64,000 nucleotides of DNA from Phytohalomonas tamaricis (GTDB taxonomy: Bacteria > Pseudomonadota > Gammaproteobacteria > Pseudomonadales > Halomonadaceae): contig NZ_PVRV01000019.1 of the NCBI RefSeq assembly GCF_003012345.1, positions 372,001-436,000 of the forward strand. Direction: 5' to 3'. Shown piece after piece: positions 16,945 to 25,345 of this stretch (position 1 is the first letter of the stretch; each line of letters starts with the position of its first letter). The notes below the pieces were generated by a model. The model searched no databases. It had not been told where the DNA came from and worked only from the letters and a program-made list of their open reading frames with translations. The position numbers were made by a program, and so were the translations under genes.

Positions 16945-17346
16945 GTGAAAGACGAAAAATCCAATAGTTATCAGCCCTACGATCGCCGGCGCATGCTGCG
17001 TCTGCCTACTTGGCAGCGTGAAGGGAAGGCACCTGATTACCGCTTCTCGCTTGCCAACGAGCGCACCTTTCTGGCTTGGATTCGTACCGCCCTGGCGTTT
17101 CTGGCCGGCGCGGTGGGCATCGATCAGTTCGCACCCGATCTTGCCCCACCGCCTGTTCGCGACGGCGTTGCGGTGCTGCTCGCCCTGGGAGGCGCCGCAC
17201 TGGCACTGGCAGCCTACCGGCGCTGGGCCAACAATGAGCAGGCGATGCGCGGAGAGCGCGAACTGCCGCATACCTCCATGTTAATCATGATCTCGATTGG
17301 GGTAGCGCTAATCGCTTTAGCCCTGTCGCTGCTGGTTATCTTCTGA
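16945..17346 (+). CDS. DUF202 (YidH-like) membrane protein
   Basis: A 133-residue protein with three membrane helices. The block RFSLANERTFLAWIRTALAFLAGAVGIDQF is diagnostic of the YidH branch of DUF202. It starts at GTG 16945, in line with family N-termini (LPTWQREGKAPDYRFSLANERTF). The next gene, also DUF202, begins two bases after its stop codon, so the two are co-transcribed and may form a complex. Function unknown. Confidence 0.88.
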   Translation: MKDEKSNSYQPYDRRRMLRLPTWQREGKAPDYRFSLANERTFLAWIRTALAFLAGAVGIDQFAPDLAPPPVRDGVAVLLALGGAALALAAYRRWANNEQAMRGERELPHTSMLIMISIGVALIALALSLLVIF

Positions 17347-17348
17347 AC

Positions 17349-17714
17349 GTGTCAAAGCCCAGCCTTAACGCCAACACTTCGAAGCCATCACGTGATCCCG
17401 GCCTGCAGCCCGAGCGTACCGGGCTTGCCTGGTCGCGTACCGCGTTTGTGGTATTAATCAATGCCGTGCTGATTGCACGCTCTGGCCTAACGCATCACGA
17501 ACTCATCGTCACCGCGGCGGGGTTCTTAATGCTGGCCGCAGCAGCAGCCATGTATGTGTATGGCAGTGTTCGCACCCATCATCTCGCCCGGCTTGATATA
17601 CCGGTCACGCCGAGCTCGGTCACTGCCATGCGGTTACTCACCGCGCTTGTGATATTAGGCTCTGGCGCAGCACTTTATATGGCGATTGGCGCGCTGGCAG
17701 TCCGCTTTCTATAA
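17349..17714 (+). CDS. DUF202 (YidG-like) membrane protein
   Basis: A 121-residue protein with three membrane helices and the short DUF202 signature GLQPERTGLAWSRTAFVVLINAVLIAR, as in YidG. GTG start two bases after the stop of the YidH-like gene. The pairing of a YidH-like and a YidG-like protein is conserved in enterobacteria (yidGH), which supports both calls. Confidence 0.87.
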   Translation: MSKPSLNANTSKPSRDPGLQPERTGLAWSRTAFVVLINAVLIARSGLTHHELIVTAAGFLMLAAAAAMYVYGSVRTHHLARLDIPVTPSSVTAMRLLTALVILGSGAALYMAIGALAVRFL

Positions 17715-17757
17715 ACGTGTCGCGCCACACTCCGCTCATCTCATGCCCGTCTCATCG

Positions 17758-18234
17758 TCACGACTCATCATCCGTTAATGCCGCCTGATCGAGCTTGGTA
17801 TGCACACTGATGACCATGCAGTTGGCAATGTGGGTGACCTTGTGTGAAACGCTTCCCACGATCAGACCACTGATATCACTGAGGCCACGGCTGCCCATGA
17901 CAATGGCATCAACGCCGAGCCGATCCGCTTCCTTGACGATAACGCGAGCAGGCGAGCCCATGCGAATCAATGTCTGTACCTCACCTGGGTAGGCGGCAAT
18001 GGTCTCTCCCGCCTTATCAAGTAACGCGCGCCCTTCCTTTTCCGCCGCTTCTGGCGAGGCAGCGTGAATCGCCGCCTCAACGCTCATCGCGCCGTGCTCA
18101 TGCAGCGGTGGCAACAGTTCTCGAACGGTCAATAGATAAAGCATCCCCTCGGCAGCAACCATCTGACTAGCCACTTCCAAGGCTTTTAATGCGTAATCTG
18201 ACCCATCGATGGGAACAAGCAGCGACTTGAACAT
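17758..18234 (-). CDS. Universal stress protein (UspA family)
   Basis: A 158-residue single-domain Usp. The N-terminus MFKSLLVPIDGSDYALKALEVA and the ATP-binding loop GSRGLSDISGLIVGSVSHKV (G-x2-G-x9-G-S) place it in the nucleotide-binding branch. The frame is open 60 bases upstream, but GAGG before the ATG at 18234 and the family N-terminus fix the start. It converges with the DUF202 pair and is divergent from the P450 gene. Probably induced in stress or growth arrest. Confidence 0.93.
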   Translation of the reverse strand: MFKSLLVPIDGSDYALKALEVASQMVAAEGMLYLLTVRELLPPLHEHGAMSVEAAIHAASPEAAEKEGRALLDKAGETIAAYPGEVQTLIRMGSPARVIVKEADRLGVDAIVMGSRGLSDISGLIVGSVSHKVTHIANCMVISVHTKLDQAALTDDES

Positions 18235-18449
18235 GGACACCTCGCTAGACAACGGCCGGCAGCGGATAACTAGAAATGAGGAATAAAGCCACATCGTTAA
18301 CTTATCAGCTTTTAGCGCCTGGAGAAGCTACTCAGGCGGGTCAGATCGTCGCATTTTGACCATTAATGAAATGCCCCGCCTTTTACGGGCAGACCGCCTG
18401 ACCATCAACCATACTCCAGCAATGACAACACGCAGGATGTTCTCGTTTT

Positions 18450-19739
18450 ATGTCAGGAGCCTTGACGCCTATGCCACAGATCCCTGAAGAAAAATCATTG
18501 GAAAGCACCCCGCACATGCTACGCGAGGGATATCTGTTTATTTCCAACCATTGCCATCAGCATCAGGCCGATCTCTTCCAGGCGCGGCTGCTGTTCGAGA
18601 AAACACTGCTGATGCGCGGTGAGGAAGCGGCTCGACTGTTCTACAACGCTGATTATTGCAAGCGAGAAGGCGCCGCCCCGGTTCGGTTACAGAAAACCCT
18701 GTTCGGGGTTGGCGGCGTGCAGGCGCTCGACGGCGAGCTTCACCACGTGCGCAAGCAGATGTTCATGTCACTGATGACGCCAGAGGGCATCGACCGTTTG
18801 GTCACGCTGACCCGGCAGGTCTGGAACGATTACCTCGACAGATGGACCGCCATGGATCGGGTCGTACTGTTTGAGGAAAGCAAGGAAATTCTCTGCCGCG
18901 CCGTCTGTGCCTGGGCGGGCGTACCCCTTGCAGAAGAAGACGTCCGCCAACGCACTGAAGATCTCAATGCCATGATCGAGGGTGCAAGCGCCATAGGCCC
19001 ACAGCACTGGCATGCTCGGCTGGGCCGCAAGCGTGCCGAGCAGTGGATCGGCGCACTTATCGAACAGGTACGTGACGGGGAGCTGTCGGTAGCTGAAGGG
19101 AGTGCATTGCATACTGTCGCCACGCACCACGACGCCAACGGCGAAAAGCTTGATACCCATGTCGCCGCCGTCGAGGTTCTGAACCTGCTGCGCCCCACGG
19201 TCGCGGTGTCTCGCTATATCACCTTCGTGGCCCATGCGCTGCATGAACATGGCCACTGCCTGGCACCGCTGCAGGGTGAACACCGGGATGAATATGCCGA
19301 GTGGTTCGTTCAGGAAGTGCGCCGCGTCTATCCGTTTTTCCCCTTTGCCGCGGCACGGCTGCGCGATGATGTCGATTGGCGGGGCTATCGGCTACCCAAA
19401 GACACCCGCGTGCTGCTCGACCTGTATGGCACCAACCATGACGCCCGGTTATGGGACGATCCGGAAGCGTTCCGGCCGGAACGCTTCCACGGCTGGGAAG
19501 GTAACCCCTACAGCCTGATCCCTCAGGGTGGCGGCGATCATTACGCCAACCATCGCTGTCCCGGCGAATGGATCACCATTGCACTGATGAAGATGACGCT
19601 GAATCTGTTGACCAACAGCATGGAGTACGACGTTCCTCCTCAGGATCTGAGCATCAGCCTGACGAAGATACCGGCTCTACCGGAGAGCGGCTTCGTGATC
19701 AGCAATGTGCGCCACGTACCGCTGACGCCAATGGGTTAA
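18450..19739 (+). CDS. Cytochrome P450 of the CYP152 fatty acid peroxygenase family
   Basis: A 429-residue P450. The heme-binding loop PQGGGDHYANHRCPGEW (Cys370 as iron ligand), the LLRPTVAVSR segment (Arg248 and Pro249, which bind the fatty acid carboxylate), and the ExxR motif at 289-292 are characteristic of CYP152. These enzymes use hydrogen peroxide instead of a redox partner to hydroxylate or decarboxylate fatty acids. The residue that corresponds to Gln85 of P450-BS-beta and His85 of OleT appears to be Gln91 here (GGVQALDGELHH), which favours alpha/beta-hydroxylation over terminal-alkene formation. No ferredoxin gene is nearby, consistent with peroxygenase chemistry. It stands alone and ends at a terminator. 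Confidence 0.92.
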   Translation: MSGALTPMPQIPEEKSLESTPHMLREGYLFISNHCHQHQADLFQARLLFEKTLLMRGEEAARLFYNADYCKREGAAPVRLQKTLFGVGGVQALDGELHHVRKQMFMSLMTPEGIDRLVTLTRQVWNDYLDRWTAMDRVVLFEESKEILCRAVCAWAGVPLAEEDVRQRTEDLNAMIEGASAIGPQHWHARLGRKRAEQWIGALIEQVRDGELSVAEGSALHTVATHHDANGEKLDTHVAAVEVLNLLRPTVAVSRYITFVAHALHEHGHCLAPLQGEHRDEYAEWFVQEVRRVYPFFPFAAARLRDDVDWRGYRLPKDTRVLLDLYGTNHDARLWDDPEAFRPERFHGWEGNPYSLIPQGGGDHYANHRCPGEWITIALMKMTLNLLTNSMEYDVPPQDLSISLTKIPALPESGFVISNVRHVPLTPMG

Positions 19740-19757
19740 TGGCAAGGTGAGCATTAA

Positions 19758-19787
19758 AAAAGCGCCGGCTTAAATGCAGGCGCTTTT
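19758..19787 (+). terminator. Intrinsic terminator of the P450 gene
   Basis: Stem AAAAGCGCC / GGCGCTTTT with a 12-base loop and a following TTTTATA, 18 bases after the stop codon. It also sits at the end of the convergent small membrane gene. Confidence 0.75.
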
Positions 19788-19809
19788 ATATATGACGTGC
19801 CGATAACGG

Positions 19810-20031
19810 TCATCTGCTCTTCTTGTTGATCTCCTTCTCTGACTTGACCGTGAACAGCACAAGCACCACGACAGTAGTGGTCACGACCGAAAAGGAAATG
19901 ACCAGCAACTGGGGCGGCAGCGGCCAGGTCACGAAGTGGAAGTTCTCTTGCATGATCGCCCCGACCAGATAGCCGAACAGCAACACCATTGCGCCTGCCG
20001 TGGCAGCAAGCGTGAGCTTATTGATGATCAT
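19810..20031 (-). CDS. Small two-helix membrane protein
   Basis: A 73-residue protein with two membrane helices (about residues 7-28 and 41-63) and a basic C-terminal tail (KSEKEINKKSR). An AAGGA box seven bases before the ATG supports the start. Size and layout recall DUF485-type accessory proteins, but the family motif is not clear, so no function is assigned. It may be transcribed after the MFS gene upstream, with about 100 bases between them. Confidence 0.65.
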   Translation of the reverse strand: MIINKLTLAATAGAMVLLFGYLVGAIMQENFHFVTWPLPPQLLVISFSVVTTTVVVLVLFTVKSEKEINKKSR

Positions 20032-20133
20032 GGCGCGTCCTTAATCAGTAGCCCTTTTGCTCTACTGTAGGCCAATCAAGACGCAAGAGCCTGCTCAAAG
20101 GGCGCACCTATAACTAGCCTTACAGGACTAACC

Positions 20134-21342
20134 TTACGGCTCAACCATACGCGGCCGCCCAATCAGGTAACCCGCGCCACCCTGGGCCACCAGTAATATC
20201 AGCAGGAAGGCGAGCGAGGCGTGCCAGTTGCCCGTCATGCCCTGCAGCGCCCCGAAAATCAAAGGCCCGCTGGCGGCGACTAGGTAGCCGATGCTCTGCG
20301 ACATACCAGATAACATCGCTGCGTGATGCGGCTCACGGGTGCGTAGCACGATCATCGTCAAGGCCAAGCTGAAGCAACCGCCCTGGCCGATGCCAAGCAT
20401 CACCGACCACAGCAGCGGTGAGAACGTTGGTGCCAGCCATAACCCGATCACCGCTATCGCCACTATCCCCGTCAGCCCGACTGCCAGCGCGCTATGGCGC
20501 TTGAGCTTGGCAGCAATGCGTGCGATTGCATAGCTGGCCGGAATGGTGGTCAGGTTAACCAGCGACAGCATGCCGCCGGCAGTGGCGTCCGGCACGCCGG
20601 CATCGTTTGCCACCTTGGCAATCCAGGTTTGCAGCGTGTAGTACTCAAGCGACTGCATGCCCATGAACACGGTCAACGTCCAGGCAACCGGATTTTTAAA
20701 CAGCGCAGTGATCCGTGACTTATTCACCGCCCCGCCGGTCGGTGAATGACGGCGGGCAATCACAGCCCAGCCAATCGCTGTCACCAGCGCTACGCCTGCC
20801 CATAGCCAGATCGGCACCGACCAGTTACCCGCAAGGTGCATCAGCGGCACCGCTGTGCCGGCGGCAAGCGTTGAGCCAATTCCCAGCGTTACGGTGTAGA
20901 TCCCCATCGTCGCGCCGATTCTGTCGGGCCGGTCGCGCTTGACCAGGCTCGGCATGAACACGTTGCCGCAGGCGATGCCTGCGCCTACCAGCAACGTCCC
21001 CACTATCATGACAGGCAGCATCTCAACGCCACGTAGCACGCCGCCAAGCGCGATCAATGCCAGCACCAAGGCCAAAGCACGATCAAGGCCAAGACGGGCG
21101 GCAAGCCCCGGTGCTAGCGGTGACAGTACACCGAAGCAGACAATCATTGCCGCCGTGAACAGACTCGCCGTACTCGCTCCGATAGCCAGCGTATCCATGA
21201 TCGGTTCAAGGATCGGGCCGATGACGACAATCGGGGCACGCAGATTGACAGCGGCGAAGGCGAAAGCCAGCAGCCAGAATGCTGCGGGTAACGAGGACTC
21301 ACCTGCGCTCGCCGGGCGATGATGTGAAGGAGAAGTGGGCAT
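20134..21342 (-). CDS. CynX/NimT-type MFS transporter
   Basis: A 402-residue major facilitator protein with twelve hydrophobic helices. The N-terminal FAAVNLRAPIVVIGPILEPI is the recognisable opening of the CynX/NimT branch, whose members include the cyanate transporter CynX and 2-nitroimidazole exporter NimT. No cyanase or carbonic anhydrase gene is adjacent, so cyanate is not supported as substrate. Standard length; the ATG at 21342 lies near an AAGGAGAAG-like region inside the frame, so the exact start is less certain. Confidence 0.88.
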   Translation of the reverse strand: MPTSPSHHRPASAGESSLPAAFWLLAFAFAAVNLRAPIVVIGPILEPIMDTLAIGASTASLFTAAMIVCFGVLSPLAPGLAARLGLDRALALVLALIALGGVLRGVEMLPVMIVGTLLVGAGIACGNVFMPSLVKRDRPDRIGATMGIYTVTLGIGSTLAAGTAVPLMHLAGNWSVPIWLWAGVALVTAIGWAVIARRHSPTGGAVNKSRITALFKNPVAWTLTVFMGMQSLEYYTLQTWIAKVANDAGVPDATAGGMLSLVNLTTIPASYAIARIAAKLKRHSALAVGLTGIVAIAVIGLWLAPTFSPLLWSVMLGIGQGGCFSLALTMIVLRTREPHHAAMLSGMSQSIGYLVAASGPLIFGALQGMTGNWHASLAFLLILLVAQGGAGYLIGRPRMVEP

Positions 21343-21603
21343 CGGTAGGGTTAACTTGTTATCAGATGAATGAAACGGTGTAAAAACGTCTGGCCATGCG
21401 CCAGTCGGCTAGTTTACCACTCCACTGCCTTGATGAGGCGCGGCAAACGTCTAATAGCCCCCTGCTCGTCGCGTTCTACGACTTATGTCATGGCAATTTA
21501 ATCTGCACAGCCCATAAGGCGTTGCTACGCTCTATGGATACCGTTCGTTCAAGGTCATAGACCGCCCTTACCATCCGCACACCAGTAAACAGGAGGCAGC
21601 GCC

Positions 21604-22920
21604 ATGGATAATACGGCCCGCCATATCCGCGAAAATACGCTCGACACTCAGCATACCAAGGAGTGGCTACGCCGCTTTCAGCGCGTCAGGGCCATGTCCG
21701 AAGCGATCTGCGCACCGCTGCAAACGGAGGACTATGTCGTCCAGAGCATGCCGGATGTCAGCCCGCCCAAGTGGCATCTCGCCCACGTCAGCTGGTTCTT
21801 CGAGGCCTTCCTGCTGACGCCCTACCTCAAGAGCTACAAGACGATCGACCCCGCCTACGACTTCCTGTTCAACTCCTACTACGAAACCCACGGCGTACCG
21901 TTTCCACGCAATCAGCGCGGCAATATTTCACGTCCGACTGTCGCTGACGTCTATCGCTTCCGCGCCCATATCGATGAGGCAATGACACAACTGCTCACCG
22001 AGCCGTCTGCTGAGCATATTGACGAGATCATGGAACTCGTCGAGATCGGGCTCCATCATGAGCAGCAGCACCAGGAGCTGCTGGTCATGGATATCAAGCA
22101 TATCCTCGCCCAGAATCCGCTTCACCCCGTCTACCGCAGCGATGCCGCGCCCGCCTCCAGCGCAGAAGCGCCCGCCCTCACTTGGCAACGCTATCCCGGT
22201 GGCGTACGCCATATCGGTGCCGACTTCGGTAATGGCTTCGTATTTGACAGCGAAACGCCGCGCCACCGCCAGTACGTCACCGACTTTGAGCTCGCCGATC
22301 GTCCGGTCACCAATGGCGAATTTATCGATTTCATTGAGGATGGCGGCTATTCACGCACCGAACTGTGGCTCTCCGATGGCTGGCACCTGCTGCATAAGAC
22401 CGGCTGGCAGGCCCCGCTGTACTGGGAAAAGCATAACGGTCAGTGGCACCACATGACCCTCGGCGGCCTCAAGCCGGTCGACCTCCACGCGCCGGTCTGC
22501 CACGTCAGCTTCTATGAAGCCGATGCTTTCGCCAACTGGGCGGGTGCACGCCTGCCTACTGAAGCAGAATGGGAAATCGCCGCTGCCGACAGCCTCGTCG
22601 ACGGTAACGTTCCGGCCGGTAATTTCCTCGATGACCAGCATCTCCAGCCGCTAACCGCCACGGTGACAGGCGACCGTCCATGGCAGATGTTCGGCGATGT
22701 ATGGGAGTGGACTGGCAGTGCCTACCGGCCCTACCCCGGCTTCAAGAAACTCGACGGCAGCCTGGGGGAATACAACGGCAAGTTCATGTCGGGGCAGATG
22801 GTACTGCGCGGTGGCTGTTGCGCCACGCCACAGGATCATATCCGTGCCACCTATCGCAATTTCTTCCCGCCGCATGCGCGCTGGGCCTTTTCCGGGTTCC
22901 GACTGGCCAAGGATGTCTAA
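21604..22920 (+). CDS. egtB: Ergothioneine biosynthesis protein EgtB
   Basis: A 438-residue iron enzyme that joins hercynine to a thiol donor (gamma-glutamylcysteine or cysteine) with oxygen, forming the sulfoxide precursor of ergothioneine. The N-terminal DinB-like domain supplies the iron ligands (WHLAHVSWFFE with H58; HHEQQHQELL near 151-160) and the C-terminal half is a formylglycine-generating-enzyme fold (RLPTEAEWEIAA, FGDVWEWTGSAYRPYPGF, RGGCCATPQDHIRATYRNFFPP). AGGAGG lies before the ATG. egtD follows 40 bases downstream; egtA, egtC and egtE are absent here, as in many proteobacteria. Confidence 0.95.
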   Translation: MDNTARHIRENTLDTQHTKEWLRRFQRVRAMSEAICAPLQTEDYVVQSMPDVSPPKWHLAHVSWFFEAFLLTPYLKSYKTIDPAYDFLFNSYYETHGVPFPRNQRGNISRPTVADVYRFRAHIDEAMTQLLTEPSAEHIDEIMELVEIGLHHEQQHQELLVMDIKHILAQNPLHPVYRSDAAPASSAEAPALTWQRYPGGVRHIGADFGNGFVFDSETPRHRQYVTDFELADRPVTNGEFIDFIEDGGYSRTELWLSDGWHLLHKTGWQAPLYWEKHNGQWHHMTLGGLKPVDLHAPVCHVSFYEADAFANWAGARLPTEAEWEIAAADSLVDGNVPAGNFLDDQHLQPLTATVTGDRPWQMFGDVWEWTGSAYRPYPGFKKLDGSLGEYNGKFMSGQMVLRGGCCATPQDHIRATYRNFFPPHARWAFSGFRLAKDV

Positions 22921-22960
22921 GTCAGCATCCGCAAGGATTTCTCAGCACAGGAGATAGCCC

Positions 22961-23926
22961 ATGGCGCTTGCCGTTCGCTTTCATGATCAGCAACACACCA
23001 TTGATGCGTCACACTCGTTTTTCGACGACACTCTGGCGGGGCTCAGCGCGAGCCCCAAATGGGCATCGCCGAAATATTTTTATGATCTGCGCGGCTCCCA
23101 GCTGTTCGACCAGATCTGTGTGCAACCCGAGTATTACCCGACCCGTACCGAAGAGGCGATTCTTGAGCGCGCCGCTGACGATATCGCCGCCATCGCCGGA
23201 CGCGACGCCACGCTGATCGAGCTGGGCAGCGGGGCCAGCCGCAAGGTACGGCTGCTGCTTGAATCGATGCATCCAAGCCATTATCTCGGCATCGACATCT
23301 CCAAGGAGTTTCTGCTCGACAGCACACGCCGTCTGGCGGCCGATTATCCGTGGCTTGATGTGCATGCCGCCTGCGCCGATTTCTCCCATGCCATGACCCT
23401 GCCGGAGGCACTTGACGATGCTCGCCCGGTGGCTTTCTTCCCCGGTTCAAGCATCGGCAACTTTGATCCCGCTGCCGCCGAGGCCTTCCTGCTCGGTCTT
23501 CACGCGCTGCTCCCTCCCGGCAGTGGGCTCTTGGTCGGTGTCGATCTGGTCAAGGACAAAGACGTGCTGGAAGCGGCCTATAACGATTCGGCTGGCGTCA
23601 CGGCGGCGTTCAATCTCAATCTGCTGGAGCGTATCAGGCATGAATTGGGCGCTGATCTCGACCCCGCACGTTTTAGCCATCGCGCCTTCTTCAACGAAGA
23701 ACAGTCACGCATCGAGATGCACCTGGTCAGTGATATGCCGCAAGTCGCCAATCTCGGAGGTAAACGCATCGCCTTCCAGGCTGGCGAAACCATTCACACC
23801 GAGAACTCCTACAAGTACAGCGTCGAAGGCTTCCAGCAGCTCGCTGCCCGTGCCGGCTTCAGCGTCCGTGCGCTGTGGACAGACGCCAACGATTATTTCA
23901 GCGTGCACTATCTGGAACGAACGTAA
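22961..23926 (+). CDS. egtD: L-histidine N(alpha)-methyltransferase EgtD
   Basis: A 321-residue SAM-dependent enzyme that trimethylates histidine to hercynine, the first step of ergothioneine synthesis. The opening block SPKWASPKYFYDLRGSQLFDQICVQPEYYPTRTE, the SAM loop ELGSGASRKVRLLL, PGSSIGNFDP and the C-terminal NSYKYS are typical of EgtD. AGGAG before the ATG. The last five codons including the stop are the first unit of a 15-bp tandem repeat that continues past the gene. Confidence 0.96.
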   Translation: MALAVRFHDQQHTIDASHSFFDDTLAGLSASPKWASPKYFYDLRGSQLFDQICVQPEYYPTRTEEAILERAADDIAAIAGRDATLIELGSGASRKVRLLLESMHPSHYLGIDISKEFLLDSTRRLAADYPWLDVHAACADFSHAMTLPEALDDARPVAFFPGSSIGNFDPAAAEAFLLGLHALLPPGSGLLVGVDLVKDKDVLEAAYNDSAGVTAAFNLNLLERIRHELGADLDPARFSHRAFFNEEQSRIEMHLVSDMPQVANLGGKRIAFQAGETIHTENSYKYSVEGFQQLAARAGFSVRALWTDANDYFSVHYLERT

Positions 23927-23970
23927 TTGGAAAGGACCTAGTTGAAAAGAACGTAGCTGAAAGTACCTAG
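23912..23970. repeat. 15-bp tandem repeat spanning the egtD stop codon
   Basis: Four head-to-tail units: 23912-23926, 23927-23941, 23942-23956 and a 14-base unit to 23970. Read in the egtD frame they give L-E-R-T-stop, L-E-R-T-stop, L-K-R-T-stop and L-K-V-P, so each of the first three copies keeps a stop codon. Differences between the first two units are largely synonymous. A hairpin GTGTCAG / CTGACAC (23970-23999) follows. A 15-bp repeat with a similar core is present at 54564-54608. Confidence 0.8.
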
Positions 23971-24010
23971 TGTCAGGCACCGACTCACCCCTCTGACACG
24001 TTCATAATGC

Positions 24011-24039
24011 AAACGCCCCGGCACATGGCCGGGGCGTTT
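24011..24039. terminator. Bidirectional terminator after egtBD
   Basis: A 12-bp perfect stem AAACGCCCCGGC / GCCGGGGCGTTT with a short loop and seven T residues. It separates egtBD from the convergent molybdenum oxidoreductase operon. Confidence 0.9.
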
Positions 24040-24060
24040 TTTTACACACCATAATGGCGA

Positions 24061-25332
24061 TCAAGGCGCCTGACGTCGCTCCTCGACAGTCTTGGCGTCC
24101 AGTTGGCCTTCGACTTCACCGAAATGCTCCAGCACGAAGTTGCTGAGTTCCGCCAGCTCCTCGTTCGAGTAAGCCTCACCGAAACTTGGCATGACATAGT
24201 TGCCGTTAGCGGTATGCAGCGCATCGCCGTCGAGCAGGATCTGAATCAGGTTGAGGGCTTCGGGGTCATGCACCGTGCGCAGCCCCTTCAGCGCTGCATA
24301 GGGCGTCTGCCGACCATTGCCGTCCCAGCTGTGGCAGCTGACGCAGGTATCGGCGAAGAGCTTGCGCCCCAGCGGATGATCCGTCTGCTGCGGCACGGAG
24401 GCCTCCAGTTGCTTGAGCGGCGGGCGCTTGATCCCCTCTGACTGAGGCTCTACCGATTTCAAGTAGACCACCATCGCATTGATGTCCTCAGGCGTCAGAA
24501 AGCGCAGGCTGTGGTTGACTACCTCGGCCATCGGCCCACCGGCGACGCCATAGCCTTCGGCATGACCGGCGGAGAGATAAGAGGCCAACGCCTCGTCCGG
24601 CCAGGCACCAATGCCATGCTCATCGTCGGAGGTAATGTTCCACGCCTTCCAGCCCTGAATTTCCGCACCGGCCAGCGCCTTGGAACTGTCGCGCGCCTGG
24701 AACAGGTTACGCGGCGTATGGCACTCACCACAATGGCCGAGCCCTTCGACCAGATAGGCACCACGATTCCACTCTGCAGACTGTTCGGGGTCTGGCTTGA
24801 AACGCTCGTTGTCGTTGAACATCCAGTTCCAGAACATCATGCCCCAGCGCTGGTTGAACGGGAAACCGATATCGTTGTCGCGATTGGGTTGATGCACCGG
24901 CTCGAGGCTGAACAGATAGGCCTTGATCGCCAGGATATCCTCGCGCGGCATCAGCGTGTAGGAGGTGTACGGGAAGGCCGGATAGTAATGCTTGCCATCC
25001 TTGCCGACGCCCTTTTGCATGGCGTTGACGAAGTCGTCGTCGCTCCAGTCACCGATCCCGGTTTCCTTGTCAGGCGTAATATTGGGCGAATAGAGCGTGC
25101 CGAACGGCAGCTCGAAAGCGAGTCCACCGGCGAAGGGTTTGCCACCTTCGGTGATATGGCAGGCAACACAGTCGCCGGCCCGGGCCAGGTATTCACCGCG
25201 CTCGATCTGGCTCTGTTCAGCGTCCTGAGCCTGCGCCGGCAGCACAGCCGCCGCCCATAGCGAGAGCATACCGCCTACCAACCCGAACAGACGTGACCGA
25301 GAGAGCAGTGAAGAATATCGTTGAGTGTTCAT
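24061..25332 (-). CDS. Tri-haem cytochrome c subunit of a molybdenum aldehyde oxidoreductase
   Basis: A 423-residue exported cytochrome c. A signal peptide ends near AQAQ (residue 36). Three CxxCH haem sites are visible: CVACH at 55-59, CGECH at 201-205 and CVSCH at 330-334. This layout matches the cytochrome c subunits of membrane-bound alcohol, gluconate and aldehyde dehydrogenases. It sits 13 bases after the large molybdenum subunit gene in the same operon, so it should pass electrons from that enzyme to the quinone pool or terminal oxidase. Confidence 0.9.
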   Translation of the reverse strand: MNTQRYSSLLSRSRLFGLVGGMLSLWAAAVLPAQAQDAEQSQIERGEYLARAGDCVACHITEGGKPFAGGLAFELPFGTLYSPNITPDKETGIGDWSDDDFVNAMQKGVGKDGKHYYPAFPYTSYTLMPREDILAIKAYLFSLEPVHQPNRDNDIGFPFNQRWGMMFWNWMFNDNERFKPDPEQSAEWNRGAYLVEGLGHCGECHTPRNLFQARDSSKALAGAEIQGWKAWNITSDDEHGIGAWPDEALASYLSAGHAEGYGVAGGPMAEVVNHSLRFLTPEDINAMVVYLKSVEPQSEGIKRPPLKQLEASVPQQTDHPLGRKLFADTCVSCHSWDGNGRQTPYAALKGLRTVHDPEALNLIQILLDGDALHTANGNYVMPSFGEAYSNEELAELSNFVLEHFGEVEGQLDAKTVEERRQAP

Positions 25333-25345
25333 GGTCTGCTTTCCC

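Noticed and set aside
20134-21342. Cyanate transporter CynX with cyanate metabolism
   Set aside because: The MFS family fits, but no cyanase or carbonic anhydrase gene is adjacent, so the substrate is left open.
24511-25260. A 249-codon plus-strand open frame
   Set aside because: Antisense to the tri-haem cytochrome c gene; shadow of its codon pattern.
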